Part shown: positions 8,312 to 16,086 of the stretch, piece by piece
How positions within the stretch are numbered: the stretch's first letter is position 1
Layout of the letters: each line of letters opens with the position of its first letter
NCBI GenBank assembly: GCA_016292145.1
Contig: JAEFBA010000001.1
Location: forward strand, 1-64,000
DNA length: 64,000 nucleotides
Direction: 5' to 3'
From: Saccharofermentans sp.
Lineage (GTDB): Bacteria > Bacillota > Clostridia > Saccharofermentanales > Saccharofermentanaceae
Notes under the pieces: model-generated
What the model saw: the letters and a program-made list of their open reading frames with translations, nothing else
Database searches by the model: none
What the model was told of the DNA's origin: nothing
Made by a program: the position numbers and the translations under genes

Positions 8312-9565
8312 TCAGTTCTCCGTTATCCTTATCAGTATCTCAGAAGGCGCCTGTTCCAGATCTTCATTCTTAAGAATCACCTGCTCCATCTCGCCGGGCG
8401 TGATTATCGGCTTTCTTCTGTGGATCTTCGATACGCCGTCGAAAAGAACATCGATATAAGAATCCCTGTAAACACCGCCGGATCTGAATCTGATGATCAG
8501 ATCTCCTTCCAGTTCAGAAGTTCTGACAGAAGAAGGCACGGTATAACGTACGCCGGCTCCGTTCTTTACCTTTATCACCGGTCCGCTGCCATTGCCCTTG
8601 TTCTTAACATATCTTGCAGCGCTCCTGCCTGCTCTTCCGGATTCTTCAGAGACATAATCGACCAAGTCATGCACGTGAAGGACATTGCCACAGGCAAAGA
8701 CGCCCGGTATCGAAGTCTCAAAGGACTCATTTACCACAGGGCCGTTGGTTGCAGGATTGATCTCAACGCCTGCTTCCCTTGAGAGTTCATTCTCCGGGAT
8801 AAGGCCGCAGGAAAGAAGCAAGGTATCACAGGAGATCTCCTGCTCAGTGCCGGGAATCGGCTTCGCACGCTCATCGACTTCAGCGATAACGACTGAAGTC
8901 ACTCTCTCCTTGCCCTTGATATCAATAACTGTATGGGACAGCAAAAGCGGGATGTCGAAGTCATCAAGACACTGGACTATATTACGCTTAAGGCCGCCGG
9001 AATAAGGCATCAGCTCGCATACGGCCTTTACCTTAGCGCCTTCCAAAGTCATGCGTCGGGCCATAATAAGTCCGATATCACCGGAACCCAGGATAACGAC
9101 TTCCTTACCGGGCATATAGCCTTCGATATTTACAAGGCGCTGAGCCGTTCCTGCTGTGAAAACACCGGCAGGACGAAGGCCCGGGATATTAAGTGCGCCT
9201 CTTGGCCTCTCACGGCACCCCATACATAGAACGACAGCGCCGCACTCTACGGTAAATACGCCTTCTTTGCTGTTTACGGCAGTAACAGAGTTTGAAGATA
9301 CATCCAGCACCATCGTATCAAGCATATAGCGGATGCCAAGTTCATCTAACTGTGATTCGAACCTTGCAGCATATTCAGGTCCTGTGAGTTCCTCATTGAA
9401 TGTGTGAAGGCCGAAGCCGTTATGTATGCACTGGTTTAAGATCCCGCCGAGCTCGTGATCGCGCTCTAAGATCAGGATATCAAGAGTATTGTCTTCCTTT
9501 GCCGCAGCTATCGCAGCCGCAAGACCGGCAGGACCGCCGCCGACGATTACGATATCAGCCTTCAT
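8312..9565 (-). CDS. FAD/NAD(P)-dependent oxidoreductase (GlpB-like partner)
   Basis: DIVIVGGGPAGLAAAIAA dinucleotide-binding motif; GIPGVFACGNVLHVHDLVD. Confidence 0.75.
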   Translation of the reverse strand: MKADIVIVGGGPAGLAAAIAAAKEDNTLDILILERDHELGGILNQCIHNGFGLHTFNEELTGPEYAARFESQLDELGIRYMLDTMVLDVSSNSVTAVNSKEGVFTVECGAVVLCMGCRERPRGALNIPGLRPAGVFTAGTAQRLVNIEGYMPGKEVVILGSGDIGLIMARRMTLEGAKVKAVCELMPYSGGLKRNIVQCLDDFDIPLLLSHTVIDIKGKERVTSVVIAEVDERAKPIPGTEQEISCDTLLLSCGLIPENELSREAGVEINPATNGPVVNESFETSIPGVFACGNVLHVHDLVDYVSEESGRAGRSAARYVKNKGNGSGPVIKVKNGAGVRYTVPSSVRTSELEGDLIIRFRSGGVYRDSYIDVLFDGVSKIHRRKPIITPGEMEQVILKNEDLEQAPSEILIRITEN

Positions 9566-11000
9566 CTTTGGTCCTCCCTATAACGATCTGTGAATCACCG
9601 CCGCTCTTAGTTATAGAATCAAGCGGCAGGCCCGTCTCCCTGCTTAAGATCTCCATAACACGCGGTGAGCAGAAACCACCCTGGCATCTGCCCATGCCTG
9701 CTCTGGTACGTCTCTTAACACCGTCAAGAGACTTGGCGCCCAAAGGACGTCTTATTGAATCTATGATCTCGCCTTCGGTAATGGTCTCGCAGCGGCATAT
9801 GATACGCCCGTATTCAGGATGCTCGCTGATAAGGGCGGCACGATCTTCCGCCGGAAGTTCAAACGGTTTGATGACATCCCTGCAGATGCCGTTCCAGGTG
9901 TCTTTCTTAGTAAGACCGAGCTTTGCAGATATGAGTGAAGCCATATATTCGCCAATTGCCGGACAGGCAGTAAGGCCGGGTGATTCGATGCCGACGCAGT
10001 CAAAGAAGCCGGGGCATCCTTCAGCTTCTTCAAGGATAAATTCACCGCCGTCTTCGTGTGCCCTAAGTCCGGAAAAGCCCGTGATCACCTGCTTTAACGG
10101 CAGTCCTTTAACATTCTTTACCGCGCCTTCCTGAACTTTAGAAAGACCTTCGGAAGTAACGGGCGCCTCATCTTTATCGTCAGTATCGATTGCCGTCGGT
10201 CCGACTAAAGTGTTGCCGTGAACCGTGGGTGTTACGAGAATACCCTTACCCATTTTCGTAGGCTGGGGGAAGATAATATGCTCAACAAAACCGTCCAGCG
10301 AACGGTCAAGGAGCATATAATCGCCTCTTCTTGCCGTAATGTGATATTTCCTGTCCGATACGAGATTATGCAGTTCATCTGCGTGGCACCCTGCTGCGTT
10401 CAGCACTGCGCGGGCGCTATATGTGTCTTTATCAGTTACAACTGTCCATAAATCACCAGTGCGGCGTATATCATTAACTTTGGTATCGAACTTGAAGATA
10501 ACGCCGTTCTGCTCAGCGCATTCTCCCATGGCGATGTTAAGCCTGAACGGACAGATAACGCCAGCCGTAGGAGCATAAAGAGCACAGACAACATCATCGG
10601 AGATGTTAGGCTCTATCTTCTTAACCCCATCTTTCCCGAGTATCTTAAGACCGGGAACGCCGTTAGTGATCCCGCGTTCATAGAGTTCATCTATGCCTTC
10701 ACGGTTTGCTTCATCAGTACATACGACAAGAGAACCGATCCTCTTAAACGGGATATCGAGATCTTCGCAAAGAGATGTCATCATCTCATTGCCTCTTATA
10801 TTCATCTTCGCCTTGAGAGTGCCGGGCTTTGCATCATAGCCCGCATGAACTATGCCGCTGTTAGCCTTGGAAGTGCCGCAGCAGATATCCTCGTCCTTCT
10901 CGATAACGAGCACAGAACAGTTATAGCGCGAGAGCTCTCTTGCTGCCGCACATCCTGTTACGCCTGCTCCGATGATGATCACGTCAAATGAATTGTCCAT
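9555..11000 (-). CDS. FAD-dependent oxidoreductase, GlpA-like, with C-terminal BFD-type Cys motif
   Basis: FDVIIIGAGVTGCAAARELSRY; IICRCETITEGEI...RTRAGMGRCQGGFCSPRV. Confidence 0.8.
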   Translation of the reverse strand: MDNSFDVIIIGAGVTGCAAARELSRYNCSVLVIEKDEDICCGTSKANSGIVHAGYDAKPGTLKAKMNIRGNEMMTSLCEDLDIPFKRIGSLVVCTDEANREGIDELYERGITNGVPGLKILGKDGVKKIEPNISDDVVCALYAPTAGVICPFRLNIAMGECAEQNGVIFKFDTKVNDIRRTGDLWTVVTDKDTYSARAVLNAAGCHADELHNLVSDRKYHITARRGDYMLLDRSLDGFVEHIIFPQPTKMGKGILVTPTVHGNTLVGPTAIDTDDKDEAPVTSEGLSKVQEGAVKNVKGLPLKQVITGFSGLRAHEDGGEFILEEAEGCPGFFDCVGIESPGLTACPAIGEYMASLISAKLGLTKKDTWNGICRDVIKPFELPAEDRAALISEHPEYGRIICRCETITEGEIIDSIRRPLGAKSLDGVKRRTRAGMGRCQGGFCSPRVMEILSRETGLPLDSITKSGGDSQIVIGRTKDEG

Positions 11001-11053
11001 AAGCCTTTGCACCAATAATCAGGAAAGCCGTTACGTCAATTCAATTATATCAA

Positions 11054-12481
11054 TTATTTGCAGTCTGCGTCGTGCATTTCTTTCGCACGCTCGCTGTCAA
11101 AGCCCTCTGTGCTTTCTTTCTGGAACAAGATCTTGATGGTCTCGAAAATGATCTGGAAATCGAGTAAGACGCTGTAGTCAGCGATATATGTGAGGTCGAG
11201 CTTCAACTTATCCAATGCTGAAGTATTGTACTTGCCGTAAACCTGCGCATAGCCTGTAAGTCCGCCCTTGACCTTCTCTCTGAACTTGAATTCGGGGATG
11301 TCCTGGGTGTACTTGATGACGTGCTCATAACGCTCAGGTCTGGGGCCTACGATGCTCATGTCACCTGCGAAGATATTAAAGAGCTGAGGGAGCTCGTCTA
11401 CCCTGCATGCACGGATGATGCTGCCGACATGCGTGATCCTGTCGTCTTTCTCGCCTGCCGGATGCGGACGTCCGTCCTTCTCGGCATCAACGATCATGGA
11501 ACGGAACTTCAGGATCATGAAGTGCTTGCCATCCTTGGTTACACGCTCCTGCTTGAAGAATACGGGACCGTGGTCTTCGATCTTAATTGCAAGTGCCGTA
11601 ATGAGGAAGATCGGGCTGAATACGATAAGCGCAAGACCGGAAAGGATGATATCTATGGTCCTCTTCGCAAATCTCTGGCCGAAGCTCATGCCAAAGTTGC
11701 GGCTCAAATACAAAGGTGTATCGATAACGTTGATACTGTCTGAGCATTTAAGGATGATATCAGCGATCTTGGGAACGACATAAACTCTGATGTCTTTATC
11801 AAAGCACATCTTAATGATCTTATTCTCAACAGTCGAAGGTACGTCGTTGATAAGGACGCTGGAGCTCTCATTTATAACTTTTTCAAGATCGACACCGGGA
11901 TCATCGAACTTGACCCTGTCTACGACCTGATACTTATGAGGAAGGCATGCAAGCTTATCTTCAATATTATTCGGGTGATAGCCGTAGATTAGCGTGATAT
12001 TCAAAGGTGGAATGATCTTCCTGTATATGAAGTTCATGATTATGACCAGTACACCCAGAACTATGGACTGTCCTAATGCAAGGAGCAGATATCTCCAGGC
12101 AAACTGAGGCATATATCTGAAGTTGTTCTGGATCGTGGCAGATACCAGTATCTCTGCAACTGCGGTGGTAAAAAGGCATAAAGCAACACTTACCGTCTGC
12201 TTCGCGATCCTCTCGACGCCGATCGAGAAAGCCCTGAAGAACCTTCCGAATATGATGAACATCAGGATATAGATGATCGCTGACATCGCAATGTTGCCCT
12301 TGCCGAGCAAACGATCAGTATTGTTGTTCTGATTGATTACGTAATCCAGCCATACCAGCATGAAGCTCAGTGTGGAAAGTGCCGTAAGAAGCACCGCGCA
12401 GATACCGCGGTATATATATCTTGAGCCCTGACTCTTAGTCTTGGCCTTCTTAGCTGAAACGCTGTTATTATCTTTACTCAT
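11054..12481 (-). CDS. exopolysaccharide sugar-phosphate transferase (polyprenyl glycosylphosphotransferase)
   Basis: KRTIDIILSGLALIVFSPIFLITALAIKIEDHGPVFFKQERV; KFRSM; DELPQLFNIFAGDMSIVGPRPE. Confidence 0.9.
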   Translation of the reverse strand: MSKDNNSVSAKKAKTKSQGSRYIYRGICAVLLTALSTLSFMLVWLDYVINQNNNTDRLLGKGNIAMSAIIYILMFIIFGRFFRAFSIGVERIAKQTVSVALCLFTTAVAEILVSATIQNNFRYMPQFAWRYLLLALGQSIVLGVLVIIMNFIYRKIIPPLNITLIYGYHPNNIEDKLACLPHKYQVVDRVKFDDPGVDLEKVINESSSVLINDVPSTVENKIIKMCFDKDIRVYVVPKIADIILKCSDSINVIDTPLYLSRNFGMSFGQRFAKRTIDIILSGLALIVFSPIFLITALAIKIEDHGPVFFKQERVTKDGKHFMILKFRSMIVDAEKDGRPHPAGEKDDRITHVGSIIRACRVDELPQLFNIFAGDMSIVGPRPERYEHVIKYTQDIPEFKFREKVKGGLTGYAQVYGKYNTSALDKLKLDLTYIADYSVLLDFQIIFETIKILFQKESTEGFDSERAKEMHDADCK

Positions 12482-12542
12482 CAGTTCTCCATAAAACAAA
12501 CACAAATATCAACGCTATTATACACTAAATCTTTTTAATCAA

Positions 12543-12573
12543 TAAAAAATCGGTGCCCAATAATCGGGCACCG
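12543..12573 (-). terminator. intrinsic terminator after the PEP mutase gene
   Basis: Minus strand CGGTGCCC-GATTATT-GGGCACCG-ATTTTTT. Confidence 0.85.
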
Positions 12574-12603
12574 TTTGTCGCGTTAATCAGATATTTGCCA
12601 AAA

Positions 12604-13899
12604 TCAGATCTCGTCGATCAGTGTGATGATCTCCTTGATGGACATAAGTCTGTCATCGACTTCTTTTGCTCTGTGATACTTGAGGATGTCCTCAGCTGTC
12701 TTCTGCATTGCAGGGAAAGCTGATCTTGTAAGCTGGTTAGCATAGATAACTATGTTTACGCCGTGAGCAGCAAGCTCTTCTTCCGTGATCGTATTGAATG
12801 AAGAAGGAACAACAACGATAGGTGTTGTCTTATCGAATGCTCTGAACTTGTCGCAGAATTCAAGGATCTCTGCAGGATCCTTCTTGCGGCTGTGGATCAT
12901 GATGCCGTCAGCGCCAGCCTCAACGAATGCCTTTGCTCTTGCAAGAGCATCTTCCATGCCCTGCTCCAGGATAAGGCTCTCGATACGTGCGATGATCATG
13001 AAGTCATCAGTGAGCTGTGCTCTCTTGCCTGCAGCGATCTTGGCGCTCATCTCTTCGATGGTAGCCTGTGTCTGCTTGACTTCAGTACCGAACAGAGAGT
13101 TCTTCTTTAAGCCCTTCTTATCTTCGATGATAACAGCGGAAACGCCCATTCTCTCAAGTGAACGGACTGTATAAACGAAGTGCTCGGTAAGTCCGCCTGT
13201 ATCTCCGTCGAAGATGATCGGCTTTGTCGTAACTTCCATGATATCGTCGATCGTTCTGAATCTTGAAGTCATGTCTACGAGCTCGATATCAGGCTTGCCC
13301 TTTGCTGTGGAATCGCAAAGAGATGAGATCCACATAGCATCGAACTGCTCGAGCTTGCCGTCGTGCTCTACTACAGTCTTCTCAACGATAAGACCTGTAA
13401 GACCGCTGTGAGCTTCCATCGTCTTAACGATAGGTGTCATCTTGATAAGCTGTCTTAAACGCTTACGGCGGTATTCAGGCATGGCGAGCTTTTCTCTAAG
13501 CTGCATGTCGATCTTCTTGACCTTCTCGTTATATGTATAAGGAACGTCGATGAGTTCGCCGCCGTATTCCTTGAGGAGCTCTTCCACATGATCACGGATA
13601 GCGCTCTCAGGACCGTTCTTCCAGTTATCGCCGTGAATGACATAGTCAGGCTTGATCGAAGCGATAACGTCGTTATACATAAAGTCATTCTGAATGACGA
13701 CTTCGTCAACGCCGTCAAGTTCCTTATAAAGCTTGATCCTCTCTTCAAGCGAGATCGTAGGGAATCTATTGTATTTGATGAGAGCCTCATCAGTAAGAGC
13801 GCCTACGACAACGCGGCCATTCTCTTTAGCCTTCTCAATGATGTTCAGATGTCCTTCATGGATAACATCGGTGCAGAAACAAGTGTATACAGTCTTCAT
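12604..13899 (-). CDS. pepM: cytidylyltransferase-phosphoenolpyruvate mutase fusion
   Basis: N-terminal HEGHLNIIEKAKENGRVVVG...KPDYVIHGDNW; C-terminal PEP mutase signature EDKKGLKKNS and DGDTGG. Confidence 0.9.
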   Translation of the reverse strand: MKTVYTCFCTDVIHEGHLNIIEKAKENGRVVVGALTDEALIKYNRFPTISLEERIKLYKELDGVDEVVIQNDFMYNDVIASIKPDYVIHGDNWKNGPESAIRDHVEELLKEYGGELIDVPYTYNEKVKKIDMQLREKLAMPEYRRKRLRQLIKMTPIVKTMEAHSGLTGLIVEKTVVEHDGKLEQFDAMWISSLCDSTAKGKPDIELVDMTSRFRTIDDIMEVTTKPIIFDGDTGGLTEHFVYTVRSLERMGVSAVIIEDKKGLKKNSLFGTEVKQTQATIEEMSAKIAAGKRAQLTDDFMIIARIESLILEQGMEDALARAKAFVEAGADGIMIHSRKKDPAEILEFCDKFRAFDKTTPIVVVPSSFNTITEEELAAHGVNIVIYANQLTRSAFPAMQKTAEDILKYHRAKEVDDRLMSIKEIITLIDEI

Positions 13900-13902
13900 G
13901 AT

Positions 13903-15042
13903 TCAATTCTCCTTATAGATAACAGGGATCTGAATGTTATTCGTTCTCAAGGCTTCCCCGAAGACTTCGAAAAAGTCATTTATGTCCTTTACGTCGATCG
14001 CACCCAGAGCACAGAGTCTGAATGTGTTCGTGGAAGAGATCTTGCCGGGATAGATCGTAAAGCCTCTCTCGTAGCAGTAATCGTGGACCTTCTCAAAGCT
14101 CCAGTTCGGATCATCGGGATAGATCGCGGTGCTTACAAGACCTGCGCGGTCTTCAGGCTTAATGACCTGCTTAAAGCCGAGCTTATCAAGACCTTCGTTG
14201 ATGGCATTGAAAACTCTGGTGTGGCGTGCCCATTTGCCTTCCTCGCCTTCAGCCCAATATTCCTTAATGCCCTGAAGCGCTGCATAGATCGTCTGGACCG
14301 GAGGCGTAAAGTGCATCTCGCCGGTCTTTTCAAAGCAGTCGTACTGAAGGAAGAGATTGCAATAGTAGCTTCTCTTGGGATAATCCTTGGACTTCTCGAT
14401 GATGGCTCTGTTGCCTACGACAAAAGAAAGACCGGTCATTGCCATAAGACCCTTCTGGGCAGAAGCCATGCAGAAATCGATATTGTCCTCTTCGATGTTG
14501 ATGGGACGCATAGCGTATGTGCTTGTTGTATCAACAGTAAGGATAGCGCCGTATTTGTGAGCAAGAGCGCCGATCTCTCTTATCGGATTCAAGATACCCG
14601 TACCCGTCTCATTATGAGTCGTGTGAACGAGCTTGATGTCAGGATTATTCTTCAGTGTCTCCTCGACCTGCGCAAGATCAGGCTTACGGTCAACAGGGAA
14701 CTTCAGATCGATATGGGGAAGTCCGTAGTATTCGCAGATCTCAACGGCTCTCGTGCTGTAAGCACCGTTATTTACGACAAGGACCTTGCCGCCTTCAGGA
14801 AGCAGCGAATTGATGCAGACATCGATATTGATCGTGCCTGAACCGCAGAAAAGTACTGAAGTATATTTCTCAAGATCACCGTGAACGATCCTTACGAGAT
14901 CTTCACGAAGGCCCTTCATCAGTGATGCGAATTCTTTCTCTCTCGGACAGATATCCGGAACTACCTGTGCCATCTTAACCGTATCAGTCGTTGTGGACGG
15001 ACCGGGATTTAAGAGGACATTGCGCTTAACTATCGGCTCCAT
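13903..15042 (-). CDS. PhnW-like 2-aminoethylphosphonate aminotransferase (class V)
   Basis: NVLLNPGPSTTTDTVKMAQVVPDICPREKEF; SAQKGLMAMTGLSF PLP-lysine region; GGGAGG RBS before ATG 15042. Confidence 0.85.
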   Translation of the reverse strand: MEPIVKRNVLLNPGPSTTTDTVKMAQVVPDICPREKEFASLMKGLREDLVRIVHGDLEKYTSVLFCGSGTINIDVCINSLLPEGGKVLVVNNGAYSTRAVEICEYYGLPHIDLKFPVDRKPDLAQVEETLKNNPDIKLVHTTHNETGTGILNPIREIGALAHKYGAILTVDTTSTYAMRPINIEEDNIDFCMASAQKGLMAMTGLSFVVGNRAIIEKSKDYPKRSYYCNLFLQYDCFEKTGEMHFTPPVQTIYAALQGIKEYWAEGEEGKWARHTRVFNAINEGLDKLGFKQVIKPEDRAGLVSTAIYPDDPNWSFEKVHDYCYERGFTIYPGKISSTNTFRLCALGAIDVKDINDFFEVFGEALRTNNIQIPVIYKEN

Positions 15043-15132
15043 AAACAGCCTCCCCATGTTCAATTTACAAGTAAACCGAACACAATATTAGCACAATGGA
15101 TAATAAAAACAATAATATTTTGAGGCACAAGC

Positions 15133-15167
15133 GTTCATTTTTGGTCAAAAATCGTCAAAAAATGAAC
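15133..15167. promoter_or_regulatory. inverted repeat GTTCATTTTT...AAAAATGAAC upstream of phnW-like/pepM genes
   Basis: 10-bp arms with a 15-bp centre, located between the LicC-like stop and the PhnW-like start. Confidence 0.45.
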
Positions 15168-15179
15168 TTTTGACACAAA

Positions 15180-16076
15180 TTATACGTCGTAACTCTTGTC
15201 TATGGCCTTCAATTCCTTGAATGAATCGATCTCGACGATGTCCTCATCAAAGCATTCCTTGACCGCAACTTTATAGTTGTCCTTGCGGTAAACAAGGGGA
15301 ACCTGCTCCCAGTATCTCTCGCGTCCGCCGGGTGTCTGGAATACGTCATCGATATCCTGTGAGAGCTTGTGACCGTCAGCTTCATTCCAGTAAGAGATTC
15401 CTACCATCTGCCAGCAGTCAAGGCCTCCCACCTTCTCTTCCGTGATGATGCCGTCCTTAACGGTAAAGCACCAGTCATCCGTACGATCCTTCTTTATCGC
15501 GAGGAAGTCAGAAGAATAGTGATATTTCTTGATTATCTCCGGATTGCTGCATACAAGGTCAGCCTCCAGAACATATGCATTCGAGAGCAGATATCTTGCG
15601 ACAAGAGCACTCGAAATGTTATTTGCATCATTATACGAAGGGTTCTCTAAGAACTTTATCATCGGATACTTATAAAGGAGCTGGTCGAACTGCTCAGCTA
15701 AATATCCTCTTACGATATAGATCTCTTCAATGCCTGCAGAAAGACATGCATCGATAAGGGTATCGATAATGCGCTTGCCGTTAACTCTTACGAGCGGCTT
15801 AGGAGTATTAAGAGTGATGGGTACCATTCTGGAACCGAATCCGGCTGCAATAAAAACAGCTCTCTTGGCTCTGTATGGCTCTAAAGCATCCAAACCTTTC
15901 TTAGTGATCTTGCTCTTATCTATAAAGCCCTGGTCTGCAAGTTCCTTGCTGAGCTTATTGACTGTCCCGAGAGAATAACCTGTGATCTTTTCCAGATCTC
16001 TTTGGGAATAAGCTTTATCGGAAGTTGCCAAAGCCTCTAAGATATCGAATTGCTTTTTTGTAAGTTCAGTTGCCAT
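15180..16076 (-). CDS. winged-HTH + LicC/PntC-like nucleotidyltransferase fusion
   Basis: N-terminal LTKKQFDILEALATSDKAYSQRDLEKITGYSLGTVNKLSKEL; then RAVFIAAGFGSRMVPITLNTPKPLVRVNGKRIID. Confidence 0.85.
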   Translation of the reverse strand: MATELTKKQFDILEALATSDKAYSQRDLEKITGYSLGTVNKLSKELADQGFIDKSKITKKGLDALEPYRAKRAVFIAAGFGSRMVPITLNTPKPLVRVNGKRIIDTLIDACLSAGIEEIYIVRGYLAEQFDQLLYKYPMIKFLENPSYNDANNISSALVARYLLSNAYVLEADLVCSNPEIIKKYHYSSDFLAIKKDRTDDWCFTVKDGIITEEKVGGLDCWQMVGISYWNEADGHKLSQDIDDVFQTPGGRERYWEQVPLVYRKDNYKVAVKECFDEDIVEIDSFKELKAIDKSYDV

Positions 16077-16086
16077 ATAAGCCTCC

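Noticed and set aside
9400-10134. 244-aa plus-strand ORF
   Set aside because: Antisense to the two flavoprotein genes; no recognisable motif.
12604-13899. Methylisocitrate lyase instead of PEP mutase
   Set aside because: Same superfamily, but the EDKKGLKKNS motif and fusion to a cytidylyltransferase next to a PhnW-like gene favour PEP mutase.
13588-14841. 417-aa plus-strand ORF
   Set aside because: Entirely antisense to the pepM and phnW-like genes, which have clear family motifs.
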